DNA of 64,000 bases from positions 1-64,000 of the forward strand of contig JAJSPD010000076.1 of the NCBI GenBank assembly GCA_021307315.1, read 5' to 3'. The position numbers were made by a program, and so were the translations under genes. The notes beneath the pieces were generated by a model, which worked only from the letters and a program-made list of their open reading frames with translations, was not told the DNA's origin and searched no databases. The DNA comes from Bisporella sp. PMI_857 (Eukaryota > Ascomycota > Leotiomycetes > Helotiales > Helotiaceae). Positions 33,241 through 45,906 of this stretch are shown piece by piece (positions within the stretch are counted from its first letter, which is position 1; every line of letters begins with the position of its first letter).

Positions 33241-34464
33241 TCACTGTTGCGTCTGTTTCTTTTGGGTGAGTCCAAGCTTGACAGCCTCGCTGGTCACGGC
33301 TTCTGGGACTTCGTCGAATATAGATGAACGGGAGGGGTTGAATCCTAACAGCTTCCGAGCACGAATGGCGTTTTCTCTTCCATTGCCACCAAAGAATAAG
33401 GTGCCTTGACTATGGCCCAAGAATTTGGCCAATTGCTCCGAACTAAATTCAGACACTTTGTCCGAGGCCAGAAATCCTTGCTTATATGCAAAATTTGCGA
33501 TCATCTTCCCAACTTCACCCCATGCCTAGAATGTAAGAAAATCGTCAGTCCAAAAGCAGATGCATACAGCGTAAATAATATTGAAGTTGGTGAATAGCGG
33601 ATGATATAGGAGGTTCTCACATGGTCGCCAATGCTTGCCAAGTAATAGCCTTTCTTTCCCCATGTTGCATTTCCTCCACCTATAGTCGCCTGTTCCACCA
33701 GGAGGACGTAGAGGTCGCTCAGATCGTGGACATGAATATGCGTCTGCCTGTTCTCTCCCTTGCCCACTCGCATCCCTTCTCCGCTCGTAAGTGTGACGTA
33801 AGCAAGGTCGTAAAGCAATTTACCGCGCCTATTACCTGGTCCCCTACCTATTCCGTAGATTATTGGCGGACACACGATGGCGGTCTTAACAGGTCCGTTG
33901 TCATCGTTGCCAGCCTCGAGGATTATCTTCTCAACATTCCGGTGAGGCGCAAAGTCCGGTAGCGATGTCAATTCGTCAATGCCATCCCAGTCGTCGTAGA
34001 CCTTGGGCTCGAGGTCACCGTATGTGCCGGTGTTGATAGTCTTCCAGAACAGAATTCCGGTCCCAGAGGTGTGGATAAGAAAGACGGGCTTGCCGCCTGT
34101 GTGGCGTTTTGTTCCACGAACAAGTGCGTTGGCGCTCGGCAAGTGGTCAGAATCGGCGAAGTTTAGAATGATATCCGCCTTTGCGGCTTCTTCCTCAAGC
34201 ACTGCGGCGTCGTCGAGCCCTCCATACACTAGTCTGATTTTCTGGTAGACTGTGGTGATTAAAGCGCCTCTTTCAGCATTGCGCACGAGGACACAGATCG
34301 ATGATTCCCACGCGGGATACTTTTCTAGGAGGGCGACAATCGTGTCGCCTCCGACGTACCCTACGGTTCTTAATTAGCTGCTATTCAAGCCATGGTAGGG
34401 AAGGTAGAAGGCTTGAAACCCCACCTGTCACGCCGGTTATGAAGATTTTTGGTGGAGCCGACAT
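33241..34464 (-). CDS. NAD(P)-binding epimerase/NmrA-like protein
   Basis: Exons 34464-34425, 34360-33621 and 33525-33241 join to 354 residues; introns are 64 and 95 bases. The start reads MSAPPKIFITGVTGYVGGDT, with the GxxGxxG dinucleotide-binding turn split by the first intron. Later come NFADSDHLPSANALVRG, HTSGTGILFW and CPPIIYGIGRGPGN. The extended short-chain dehydrogenase fold is clear, and the family includes many NADPH sensors and reductases whose substrates are unknown. The third exon begins HAWGEVGKMIANFAYKQG. No signal peptide. Confidence 0.86.
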
Positions 34465-35752
34465 GATTTTGGGACACGATTGAGGAGACTGAAAGGTAAA
34501 TTAGCACCGAGCGAGATACGGGAACAGCAATCGACGAAGTATGTAAGGAGCTAAAGACAACCAAAGACCAGTGCTGCGTCTTAATATATAATCCATCGAT
34601 ACTCTACAACCAACGAGTATTAGCGAACATCTTCGCTCTTTCTAATTAGGCTCGCATACGAGAAATTATGGGGTAAGCGGATCCACAGATCGTTCAAGAC
34701 GGACAAAGCGATATTGGTGGGGTAATTGATTGGAGGCAGATAACACCATTCCGTATATAAGTTCGTACACCACTTTACAAGCATTGCCAAGCGTCTTGGC
34801 AATATATATTGGCGACACTGGTGTCAAGGGCCACCAGGATGACGACCGTAATATATTCAGGACTTTCACCAGTGAACAAGGCTGCTGCTTCATAGGTGAA
34901 GGACAGTGGCATGGTTAAACCAATAGAGATTTAACAACAATATTGAAGGGCGGCTGGGGTAATACTTGAATCCGACCAATCCGTTTGAATTGAATGAAGC
35001 TAAATTAAGAAAAGCCCAAATTTATCGAGCGGTAAAAGACTATGAATCGAAAAAAAAAGGCCATGAGCCCAATGAAAAGACATGAATCTAAGCTAAAAAC
35101 CAGTTAGAAATATACTAAAAATAGCCCTTCGGGCTGGGAAAGCCCCTCCCAAGCCTTAGTATGCTCTTTGACGAACATTCACGAGTATCCATGAATTAGA
35201 AGTGAGACCTTCTATAAGCTTGAAGTTTCAATTTATTCAAGGTGCTCAAAGATTTGAATTTCATCCCTTTGCCCTAAAGATGACTGACACACAGTAGGTA
35301 ACGAGTCTACTACAATCAGTTATCCCTTGTCCCTGGATACAGAACTTACCTGGCCCTTGGCTATGTAGAATATACCATTTGACTGCAAGGGTCTTCTACA
35401 TCTCGTATTTGTGCCTATAGGGGTGACCTTGAGTTGCATCTAATCCCGGCCGCAGTACGCTTTCCTACATGGGCTGTCTGGCCAAATGTGTAATTCCATA
35501 TCCCACATTTCTTAGCTGCGCTCCCTCTTCCTTGGACTCTATCGCCCAAGCATGGTAACGTGTTCCAATGGCAATAGCCCTTTATAAGGATGCTTATATC
35601 TATACACGGAATAACTCAGTTCAATTCAATCACTCAGACCTGCCCGTTCAACCTGATTGACGGAAGGACAGTGGGAAAACTATAGTGTCATCATCGCCAA
35701 GCGAAGGCGATTTTAGGAAACCTAACAAGTACAACACCCAACATCCTCTGCT
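34465..35752. other. Intergenic region
   Basis: No gene or repeat recognised; it is the upstream side of the NmrA-like gene and the downstream side of the enoyl reductase. Confidence 0.4.
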
Positions 35753-37069
35753 TTACGCAACGCCTGCAGTCCCTAAAACAACTACAACCTTGCCTGAGCT
35801 TCCCCCTTTGGCCTTCCGATTCTCTTCCACGGCCTCTGCCACCACCTCCCAACCGCCCCGTCGCTCATGCACCGGCATCGCTTTCAACAGGCCCTTCTCC
35901 GCTAGTGCTGTGATTACCGGATTCATCGCCAAGATCTGTTCGTTCACCTTATCATCAATACCGATTGTGCCTAGCAGGATTCGCGAAATGGTCAAGTCTT
36001 GGTGCGAGTTACTTTCCACCAGGTTGGAGCTCCTGTGTCCATGTCATGAGTTAGCAGGCCCTTCCTAAAGGAAACTAGTTTCGGTGATAAAAGAGTTGAT
36101 TATACATGTCATTCTCCACTGTCGCCAACCTCTTCCCAGAAGCCTTACTCTCCGTCAAGGCCGCAACTCCAAGATCAAGGCCGTGGCCTTCTACCGCATG
36201 CAACACCAGCTTCAAGTGCCCTGCGCTGATCCTCTTGATTTCTTGCAGCTGCTCCGTTGCTCCCATTTTATAATCCAAACTTGCCTCCGCACCATACTCT
36301 ACCACCAGCTCATTGTTCTTGGGTGAGTTCGTGCTGATAATCCGGTAGCCAGCTAGGCGTAGGAATTGGATCCCGTGGAGCCCGACAATAGTTGCACCGC
36401 CCATGACGAGGGCCCATGGGGATTGGGAGATTGAAGCCGTGGGTTTGAGCATAGTGAGAGAGGAAAGGGACGGCAGGGGAACGTTGAGAGAATAGTAGAC
36501 GCCAAGACCGGCTGTCTGGGAGCCAACACCCAGAGCAGCACATTGTGAGGGGGTGAAGTTCCTAGGAGCATGAATAGCGATGGCGGCGTCGTAGAGGTGC
36601 TAGGGAAGGGTTAGCAAACAGACGGGAAGGAATACATATTAATCTACTATGCTAATGAGAAGAGCAGAATGTCGGGGACGAAGGAGGACACACAGTATCC
36701 TGGTACGGTGCATACCCTGATGCACCAAGCCGGGTGCAGCCACAGACCAGATCACCAAGCTTGAAGCCCTTCACGTCGGCGCCGACGGAAACTACTTCAG
36801 AGATGGTGTCGCATCCCAGAACGGCAGGCCAGGAGGTGACCAGGAAGCCGGCGTCAGCTTGTTTCCAGTCGCTGGACGGGGATCGAGGCGTTAGCTTAGT
36901 GTAGTCGAGAGGGGATGAAGGAGACACGAGATAAGTACACGGGGTTGATAGCCACAGCATGAGGTTTGCAGAGCAGCTGCGTCGCGGAGGGGGTTGGAGT
37001 AGGAATGGAGTTAGAGATATGGAAAGGACCGCCGACATTGTCGACAACGACACCAGATTGGGCGGACAT
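35753..37069 (-). CDS. ToxD-like medium-chain enoyl reductase / zinc-type alcohol dehydrogenase family
   Basis: Exons 37069-36939, 36871-36694, 36599-36106 and 36032-35753 give 360 residues; all splices keep frame. The N-terminal GroES-like fold has AINPVDWKQADAG, PAVLGCDTISEVVSVGADV and FKLGDLVCG. The catalytic domain has SQCAALGVGSQTAGLGVYY. The cofactor-binding turn reads VMGGATIVGLHGIQFLRLAG. The C-terminus ends VVVVLGTAGVA. Such trans-acting enoyl reductases often work beside a polyketide synthase, but no synthase lies in this window. A stand-alone quinone or enone reductase role is equally possible. Confidence 0.86.
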
Positions 37070-37992
37070 GGTTGGTGACATGTGTGTGGAAAGAGACAAC
37101 GAACAGTGGAATGGGTTATAGATAAACTTTACTCTAGATGGAGTAAAGAGCCTTTCTGACTTTCGACCCACTAAGAAGCTATCATCATCATCAGTGCCCT
37201 CGATAGGTAGACTGCCATTCTTACCCTTACCCGGCCAGCCCATCGGGACCAATAACCGTCACCAATCCTTCCTATCCCCGCATCTACTTTATAGTCCATA
37301 CCTCATTTAATCATCCCATGTCTTCCACATGCTTGATATGGTAACCGAAGGAATGGAGTAAGGACAACAGCTCGGGAAAACTGGGGTCTGTGGCGTACTG
37401 AGCCGGTCAGATCTATGTCCCTCTATGACCAAAGAGTGTGCGAGGGGGCTGGTTATCGGCTAAATCCAAGCCGTCTTACGGAGGTAGCCCATGCTTGACG
37501 ACCCATGACGGGGTGGCCGGAGCTATATTTTCACTTCAAGCTCTAGACCACGCTCCGCTACTACACAAAGTTACAATGCCAAAACCGTGATTTTTGGGGC
37601 GTTTTTGAGCGGCTAGGATGATGGCGTAGCCAGCTAAGTGATCAGGTAGGTTAAGCCTGAAGGATGTGTCGCGGGGAATGCGCATTCTAGCTGTATGGAC
37701 CTGAGCGTTCCCCTTATCTTGTCTTTAACAAGCGTGCGTGTATTCTACAACAGTATTATATCACTTCGCTCAGCCGATAGACTATTCTACAGCTTTGATT
37801 TACTCCGTGACAAATTTCAAACTCCTGAGGGCAATTTTAAAGTCGAGGGGCGATTTTGCTCGAGCACCGATATCAAAACTCCTACTTCATGAGAGAGCTT
37901 GGTTCTGCGACCACGACTTTAAAACTGTGCATCACAACGAGGAGATCTAGTAACAACCTAATTTTAGTTTTGCATTCTCCGGCGTTAAAAGC
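37070..37992. other. Intergenic region
   Basis: Promoter side of the enoyl reductase; no other gene seen. Confidence 0.4.
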
Positions 37993-38176
37993 TGTCACGG
38001 AACAGCTCGTACGTCCCGCGAGAGCTCGTTTCTTGTTCATGAGAGCTAGAGCAACGTATGCGGCACTTGCGTGTATTCTTACCTGTAGAACTAGGGGTCA
38101 AGTCAGGTAAGCTCTTATAGCCTAGGAAAGTGGGTCGCACGCTCATGAGCACGTGCAGACCCACTTCTCCGTGACA
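37993..38176 (+). mobile_element. Short element with 5-base duplication (solo-LTR-like)
   Basis: Starts TGTCACGGA and ends TCCGTGACA, flanked by AAAGC on both sides (37988-37992 and 38177-38181). Near its end AAGTGGGTC is inverted within 40 bases to GACCCACTT, forming a hairpin. A diverged copy lies at 13700-13835. Too short for a coding element. Confidence 0.75.
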
Positions 38177-39298
38177 AAAGCCTTATCTGTTTCGTCACTA
38201 TTGACATTTTTGTATTATTAGAGCCAAAATTGTGTGACTAAATATAAAATGTTCTTCTTGTTAACGTTTACTAACGATTCTAGGATAAAATATATCAATG
38301 ACTTCCCTGTATCTCCCTCGCCTCGAATCACAATTTCGAAATTCACCCATGCCCTTCTTTTTCTCCATCTATCGGTCCACCTTCTATAGCTGTGGGCTAT
38401 CCTCGACCATTAGACCTGCCAACGGCCTATCCTACTAAAAGACGTCTTTCCGAACACCTTATAGCTGAATTATAAGTCCCTTTAAGACTGTCGGAATACC
38501 TACCACGTAGCAAAAGGCGTAGTAGCTGTGACTACGCTCTTGCTGGTGTGGTTATGATATTCGTTGATTCTTCTAAGCTACGGCCTATTGCCAGGTAGTT
38601 ATATAGATAGTAGGAGACCCACAATCCTCGCGATATGGAACGCGTGAAGCTATGTACATGCATTCCAACAAAGACATTTAGGCAATTTAATTTAAGTCCT
38701 ATCGTTGTAGGAATATCTCCAACATCAACAATGCGGAGCTTCTTGCTCTTTGTCGAGTCACGTCCTACATACGTGATGAATAGGTGGTACTTTGATAAAT
38801 CCAAAGTAAGGGATTACCCGAAGCTAGTGTGCTCCTCGCACCTCCCATGAGACTGACAGCTCTTGAAGCTATGAGCTTCCATCCTATTGCGATTAAACTT
38901 TCTATTCAATTTTGGCTGACAGCTCTCATATATACACAGTGGCACGCCCGTGCCACTAGGCTGTGACTCTCCACTTGACCCACATTAAGTATCGCCCAGG
39001 CAATGCCTTGATACCTGACTTACATTAAGTCAACAAGGTTGAGCTTGCCGAGGTAGCTATTTGGTGACGGTTGCCTGTTCTCACTGTAGCAATTTGAGGA
39101 GACATTACTTATAAGGAAATGAAGAAACATGCTATAGAGATTTCTTTCAATAGAGCTAGATATCCAAAGCAGCAATGAACTCTTGATAGGATGCGCATTC
39201 AGCTCAAGGTCAGAGCTTCGTTTCCTGGATTGACGATTCCACTTCACCACTATCCAACCCAACAACTAATGCATACTGCCATACAATATTTTAAACAG
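38177..39298. other. Intergenic region with a diverged repeat copy
   Basis: 38497-38580 resembles the family at 30450 and 45000 (GCAAAAGGCGTAG...CTCTTGCT). No gene recognised. Confidence 0.45.
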
Positions 39299-40162
39299 CT
39301 AATTGAACTGCGAGAAGAACTCCCATGTGTTTTGGGGGGCAAAAGGTGTGGATGAGCCGCTATCCATCTGGGATGGATTGTGATCTCCACTGTGTATCAC
39401 CCAGGTCACCGGATAGCCTTCCTTGCAACCTTTATATACAGTCTTGACAGATCTACCCCCTTGCGGCTGAGGCTCCTGGACCGCGGTACATCCATTGTTC
39501 TTGACGAACCTGTCACGCAACGAGCGGCCACCAGAAACATTCAGAACCGAGTCCGAAGTACCGTGCTGTCCGTAGTATGCGACTGGATCATTTCCTCCAG
39601 AACAACCACTAAGTAACGAGCCAGAAATAACGGCAATGGCACGGATATCCTTGGGCCGTGCGCATGCGACAGCATAGGACATGGCGCCACCGTAACTAAA
39701 GCCAGTGGAGAAACGGAGGGTGGTGTCCACGCAGAGATCCGCTTCAACCGTCTTGACCATATTGTCGAAGAAGGTGATATCCTCACCTCCCGCGTTGCCC
39801 CAACCATTGTTGAGTCCATTTGGCACAACGAAGATGGCGCTGTTGTTTGTTAATGGCGGGAGACCGTAGTAAGGTAGGACACCCCCCTTGTTTGGGTCCT
39901 CTCCGTTGACGATATTAATGGCGCTACCACCAAGTTGGTGCCAGGTAAAGATCAAGCGGTATGGGCGATTTTTGTCGTACTGAGACGGGAGCTTCATGAT
40001 ATACTGACGTTGCTTGCCATTGACGGTCATGGTATAAGATTGGCTGGTTATTGTCGGATTCTTGCCACAGCCAGCGGATTTTGCGGCGAGGCACATGTCC
40101 AGAGACACGAGGACAATAAATGCCACGGCTACGACCACCATGTAGTTCGGTCGCCTGTACAT
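39299..40162 (-). CDS. Secreted feruloyl esterase, CE1 type, no CBM
   Basis: The intronless frame gives 287 residues. A signal peptide is present (hydrophobic YMVVVAVAFIVLVSL, cleavage near CLA-AKS). The alpha/beta-hydrolase domain begins SAGCGKNPTI. The nucleophile Ser156 is in GFSYGG; Asp204 (HGTSD) and His261 (SGDHNP) complete the likely triad. Cysteines fit disulfides of secreted CE1 esterases. These enzymes release ferulate from arabinose side chains of xylan. It is divergent from the GH3 gene across a 1.7-kb gap and is paralogous to the CBM1 esterase at 51207. Confidence 0.88.
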   Translation of the reverse strand: MYRRPNYMVVVAVAFIVLVSLDMCLAAKSAGCGKNPTITSQSYTMTVNGKQRQYIMKLPSQYDKNRPYRLIFTWHQLGGSAINIVNGEDPNKGGVLPYYGLPPLTNNSAIFVVPNGLNNGWGNAGGEDITFFDNMVKTVEADLCVDTTLRFSTGFSYGGAMSYAVACARPKDIRAIAVISGSLLSGCSGGNDPVAYYGQHGTSDSVLNVSGGRSLRDRFVKNNGCTAVQEPQPQGGRSVKTVYKGCKEGYPVTWVIHSGDHNPSQMDSGSSTPFAPQNTWEFFSQFN

Positions 40163-41835
40163 CTTGTAGATTCAACTGATAGAGGTAAAGAGGTGATTGA
40201 CGACATACGCCGACCAAATAAGGCGCAGTAAAGAGCAAAAATCAACGGGTGGAATACATTTAACGGAATAAATCTGCAAGATGGCTGGACAGGTACTTGG
40301 TTCTGCTGTAGTAGGTAAACAGGATATATATACCTCTTACTAATGTTTACTAGAAGTTCAGGCTATAGGGCAACGAGATCATTCGACACTGTCGAAGGCC
40401 CGGCATTTGTAACGGCATCTCTCTGATGCATCTCTTCGGCATTTCATACGTATTTTTCATTTACGAAATAATTCTAGGTTGACCCCTTAAACATTACCCT
40501 ATATGTGGACTATTCGCGTGCCAAGCGGCAATACTCGCGGACCTGTGGCCGGTCCTGGACGGGAAGAATTTAAGCCTTAATTAGTTATAGATCAACTTAT
40601 TATAAGAGTAATCCTAAGAAATTCTCTACTAATGCGCCGAAGTTCACTTGGCGTCAGAATAAATCGTATTATAGTACCAGCGCTGGTTATTATTCTCTAT
40701 ACACCTACCTAGCTTTTATCTCTGTTAGGACTATATACGAAATCCCTACTACTTTTCTATTAATTATAGGAGAATCCTAAACTCTAATAATCAATTCTCT
40801 TAGCTAATGGAAGAGGCTAGTTTCATTATTTGAATAGTTTTGACAAATCTAAATATAGGTGTATCGACAATAATAACTAGTGCTATTATTGAGTATCCAA
40901 GTTATAATAGTAATTATTAATTTTATGCTTTCTATTACTATTATTAGAACTTTTAATTCTTTGCTCTAAGTAGTGTTTCTAGCGTCAGCTAAGCACGGAT
41001 AGGAGAATAAAGGCCTCTATAGCACCTATAATAAGGGTACCCGATTTAACCACATTGCCGTAGGCTTGTCTCCTAAGCGGGTTAGCTTACGGCCCCTACC
41101 GAATTAGGCTATAATGCTCCCCGCGTTTCGGCAAACGCTCTAAACTTAGTCTAACGAGTCGTCTTCTAACTTCCATGCCTTTCTTTATCTACAACTTCCT
41201 ATTTCGATTGCTGAGCACTCTTTGTCGATTAATGTTTACCTAATCTTCGACCTTAAGGGCCCGGCACTGATATGCAAACATGTCTATATGCCTCGGCCGT
41301 ATTTAGATCTCAGATAACTTCATTAGATGAGCAGCGGATATTCCGGATGGTTATTATCATCATTAATAATCATGAAATCTATAACGATCTCAAGTGCATT
41401 GCTACCTAACCTTTTAAGCCTGCAAAACCTCGTCTGGCCCGACTTAATGATGACCCTGGCGCTAGATCTTGCAACAAGGTAGCAGTTACATTTTCCGGTA
41501 GAGGCGGCCCTATAGGGTAATTAGGTGAAAATTATCCTATATCAGGAAGTGGTTTCGATAGTAACTTGGAAGGCGAGCCTCCTTTTGCGACATATCCGCA
41601 ACAATAAGCCATCGGATTCACCTGTTTTCGCAACCATTTGCTTTCTTCAATGTCGATCACCGCCAGGCCGGCCCGCCTTGACAGCCGTCACTACTAGACT
41701 TTAATCAATAAGTGTGGCCATGGCAAATGCACATAAACTCGAAATTTGAGGTAACGATCATACTTACAGCCTTGTCCATCGCTCCCGTCTATCTCATAAA
41801 GTTGCATTGTGGTTTTAGGCCCAAGTCTATCAATC
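40163..41835. other. Divergent promoter region, partly TA-rich decayed DNA
   Basis: Lies between the feruloyl esterase and GH3 starts. The middle (40560-41000) is rich in TAATA/CTATTA and looks like RIP-worn repeat DNA. I found no clear GGCTAAA boxes of the XlnR kind, only GGCTAG near 40815. Confidence 0.4.
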
Positions 41836-44163
41836 ATGAAGCCGTCATCAGCAGCTTATATCGTCGGATTGGCGTTATTAGCCTCGCAGTCGTCCAGTGC
41901 GGCTCTTCCTGACTGTGTAAACGGACCTCTAAAGTCGAATAAAGTGTGCGATGTGACCGCCTCGCCGGCCGACCGAGCGTTTGCTCTTGTTCAAGCTATG
42001 CAGTCTGACGAAAAGCTGCAGAACATCATCAGGTATGTGTTGCGAGATGGATTGATATTCGAGAATCGAAATTGACCATTTCCTAGCAAATCGCAAGGGG
42101 TCTCACGGCTCGGCCTACCGCCTTACAACTGGTGGAGCGAGGCGCTCCACGGCGTCGCCGGCGCTCCCGGGGTGTCATTCTCGGCCTCGTCACCATGGAA
42201 CTATGCTACTTCCTTTCCCATGCCACTCCTTATGTCGGCAGCATTTGATGATGATCTCATCGAGCGGGTTGGAACTGTAATTGGTACAGAAGCAAGAGCA
42301 TTTGGCAATGCCGGCCATTCTGGAATCGACTTCTGGACTCCAAATATCAACCCTTTCAAGGACCCACGCTGGGGCCGTGGCTCCGAGACACCCGGCGAAG
42401 ACACCTTGCGCCTGAAGGGCTATGTAGCAGCTCTGCTTCGGGGTCTCGAAGGAAATCATGCCCAGAGGCGCATAATTGCCACCTGCAAGCATTACGCAGC
42501 TAATGACCTTGAATCATGGGGTGGCGTAACTAGACATAACTTCAACGCGAAGATCACCCTACAGGATTTAGCCGAGTACTATCTACAGCCCTTCCAGCAA
42601 TGCGCGAGGGATTCCAAAGTTGGGTCTTTTATGTGCTCCTACAACAGCGTCAACGGAGTTCCAGCTTGTGCCAACAAATATCTTCTGCAGACGATTCTTC
42701 GGGAGCACTGGAACTGGACGAGTGGGAACCAATACATCACTAGCGACTGTGAGGCTGTCCAAGACGTTTCGCTGAATCACCACTACGCTCCTACAAACGC
42801 TGCGGGTACGGCACTTACTTTCAACGCGGGTATGGACAGTAGCTGTGAGTACACCTCATCCTCAGATATACCTGGAGCATGGCAGAGCAAGCAGCTTACG
42901 GAAGCTACGGTCGATCGGGCTTTGCGACGATTATATGAAGGGCTTGTCAGAGCTGGATACTTCGATGGAGCCAAAGCTCACTATGCCTCGCTTGGCTGGT
43001 CGGACGTCAACACACCACAAGCACAACAACTAGCTCTTCAAGCCACCGTCGATGGCATAGTCATGCTCAAGAATGACGGCGCCCTTCCTCTGAACCTACA
43101 CTCTCGCACCAGAGTGGCCATGATTGGGTTCTGGGCCAATGCGACCAACAAATTGCAGGGGGGATACAGTGGCAAGGCGCCGTATCTACACACACCTGTA
43201 TACGCCGCTCAACGGATGGGTCTGACGCTCAATGTTGCCCCCGGCCCTATCCTGGAAACAGCCTCTGCTCAAGATAACTGGACTGCCAATGCACTGGCAG
43301 CCGCGTCGAATTCAGAAGTGGTTCTGTACTTTGGGGGTCTCGATACATCGGCAGCAGGAGAAGAAGTCGACCGAACCTCGCTGGAATGGCCCAGCGCGCA
43401 AGTGGCTTTGATCAACAAACTCGCGGGGCTCGGCAAGCCGCTGGTAATTGTGCAGGAGGGCGACCAACTTGACAACACGCCGCTTCTCACCAATAAGGGG
43501 GTATCCTCAATCCTCTGGGTCAGTTGGCCAGGGCAGGACGGCGGGACGGCAGTGATGCAGATTATCAGTGGGATGAAGAGCCCCGCCGGCCGTCTTCCTG
43601 TTACACAGTACCCTGCGAATTACACCCAGTTAGCAATGACAGACATGAACCTTCGTCCAAATGGTTCCAATCCAGGGCGTACGTATCGGTGGTACCCAAA
43701 TCCGGCCCAGGCTTTTGGATCCGGCTTGCACTACACTACCTTCATGGCCGCGTTCGCAAACTACAGCGCCAGCTTGTCTATCCTGAACATCTTAGACGGC
43801 TGTAAGAACATAAACCCGGATACATGCGCTCTCCAGCCTCTCCCCGTCAGCGTCGTTAACACAGGAAATCACACGTCCGATTTTGTTGCGCTCGTCTTCG
43901 TCGCCAGCCAGGCTGGACCCAATCCGTACCCGATCAAGTCGCTCGCTGCGTATGGTCGCCTCCGAAACATCACTTCCGGCCACACGGCCACTGCGGCATT
44001 ACCGTGGACTCTTGGTAGCCTGGCCAGGCACGACGAGAATGGCAATACTGTTCTATATCCTGGTAGTTATACACTAATGCTGGATCAGCCTACGCAGATG
44101 ACGATGAACCTGGTTCTTACTGGTGATCCTGTTGTACTGGACAAGTGGCCGGCGGCGAGCTAA
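41836..44163 (+). CDS. GH3 exo-1,4-beta-xylosidase, secreted
   Basis: Exons 41836-42032 and 42087-44163 give 757 residues, close to the usual 760-800 for fungal GH3 xylosidases. The signal peptide is MKPSSAAYIVGLALLASQ. The N-terminal domain has LGLPPYNWWSEALHGVA and DPRWGRGSETPGEDT. The nucleophile Asp286 lies in ITSDCEAV. The second alpha/beta domain and fibronectin-like C-terminal domain are present. No breaks. It hydrolyses xylobiose and xylo-oligomers, completing xylan breakdown begun by the GH10 enzyme of the same cluster. It is transcribed away from the CE1 esterase. Confidence 0.93.
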
Positions 44164-44299
44164 CGGGAAGATATAATAAGTGTGGAAATAGGATGAAACA
44201 AAATATGCTGTATAGAAGTTTCGAGAATTTTACTAGTTCTTATTTTTTCGTCTTAATAGTTATTTGTTCTAATATATTAGAATACGAACTATTAGTAAC

Positions 44300-44485
44300 C
44301 TAGTCAACAAGCGAGTTTCTACCACAAGTGAATTTCCATATTTTTCTTGGCATCGTACAAAAGTCGCAAATATCCCAACAATAAAACAATTAACATGGTT
44401 CACAAGTGAACCGACAAAACGAGCAAACCGACAATTTTTTCTTGGCATGATAAAAAAAACATTAAATATTTAAACAATACAAATA
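44300..44485 (+). repeat. Two tandem Fot1/pogo terminal-repeat-like remnants
   Basis: Segments at about 44303 and 44396 resemble the left end of the pogo element at 28357 (CACAAG...TTTTTCTTGGCAT). A further resemblance to internal pogo sequence (GACATGTTCGTACGTTGTG) lies at 45220-45240, beyond later insertions. Confidence 0.6.
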
Positions 44486-44495
44486 ATTAACTATA

Positions 44496-44970
44496 CAGCA
44501 AATATCTCATATACCATACTTTTTTTGACGAATATCTTATACACAACTTTTATGGTATATATATGAGATATATGTCAACAAACGTGTGGTATATCAGATA
44601 TTCGTCAACACTCACTGTAAAGCCTGTAATACACGCTGGAACGACACTACTATAGCGACACACACTGTAACGACATATACTGTAACGACATACACTGTAG
44701 TAATACAACATACACTGTAACTATACAATATATACTGTAACAATACAGACTATATTAATACTATTGCTACAATCGCTGCAGCGTGCGTTGTATTGCTGCA
44801 GCGTGTGTCGGTACAGCGCAACAAAATAGTGGTATATAAGATATATAAGTGTTTCTTATATACCATCGTTTTGTCAATAGGTATCTGAAATACCACTGTT
44901 TTGCGCCAAGAGACAAAAAGTGTATATGAGATACTCGCCAATGAAAATATTGTATATGAGATATTTGCCG
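44496..44970. mobile_element. MITE with 9-base duplication, copy 1
   Basis: Inverted ends of the type CGGCAAATATCTCATATAC (left reads CAGC...) enclose 475 bases. Flanks TTAACTATA and TTAATTATA differ by one C/T. The interior has an ACACTGTAACGACAT-like minisatellite (44630-44760). A 9-base duplication suggests Mutator-like mobilisation. Confidence 0.78.
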
Positions 44971-44989
44971 TTAATTATAACTGTTGGTT

Positions 44990-45172
44990 TCGCTGTGTTC
45001 TTACCTTACACGGGGCAAAAGGCGTAGCTTCGTAAAGCCACGCTCTTGCTCTTGATGGATATGGTAATTGTTGTTGTTGTATTAGATTCTACTCTAGATT
45101 CTACAAAATGGGGGTTGTGCGGACCACGTGACCCTGGTGAGTCATACGGGTCCGTAAACCATACTACCTACA
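44990..45172 (+). repeat. Dispersed repeat copy, partner of 30450-30640
   Basis: Long identity with the 30450 copy in the same orientation. It follows the MITE within 30 bases. From 45173 to 45425 there is a pogo-like remnant and no gene. Confidence 0.75.
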
Positions 45173-45434
45173 ATAACTCTTCAATATCTGAATCTTCAAG
45201 TTCTAATCTACTGTTTTGACATGTTCGTACGTTGTGGCCAAACTGCTTGTAGGTGCTGTACGCCCGGCTAAGCCTAATGGCCTCTAAAGTATATAAGTAT
45301 GTGCGCGTGGGTCACTTAATTATAGCCGGCACATGCAACAGGTCATTCTTGGCAGTTGAAGAGGCGAGTGTGAAGTAGTAATGCGGGGTATTATTCCGCA
45401 AGTTAAATCCTGCTTCTAGTAATGATTAAAACTT

Positions 45435-45906
45435 CGGCAAATATCAGAGATACCACCTAAAAGTCGATTAATATCACACATACCACCTTTTTTGTATCAC
45501 TCTATGAGAGATACCACATTTTTTGTCTTGGCAAACCGTAAAAATGTAATAACGCAACAAATATAATAATTAAAAGTTGACAATTGTAGTTTTTAGTAAG
45601 TTATAGTTTACTTTAATATTAACATAAATAAATATTATATAAAGTTATGTTACTACTATAATTAAACACTTATTTAGTGTAAAATTGTAACTGTTATTTT
45701 AATATAAGATTTTAATATATAAACTTTATTTAATGCACTATTAATACGCTTAGCTATAATAAATTTCGACTTATTATAACAAAAGCAAAAAAAAGTATAA
45801 AAAAAAAATTTCGCTTTAAAAAGGTGGTATTTCTGATAGAGTGATACAAAAAAGGTGGTATGCGTGATATTAATCGACTTTTAGGTGGTATCTCTGATAT
45901 TTGCCG
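45435..45906. mobile_element. MITE with 9-base duplication, copy 2
   Basis: Inverted ends begin CGGCAAATATCAGAGATACC, with roughly 75 bases of terminal repeat. The duplication TTAAAACTT is perfect (45426-45434 and 45907-45915). Total length is 472 bases with an AT-rich interior. Same terminal family and size as the MITE at 44496. Confidence 0.88.

Noticed and set aside
42190..43983. Antisense open frames across the GH3 gene
   Set aside because: They are shadows of a well-supported coding frame with high GC at the third position.
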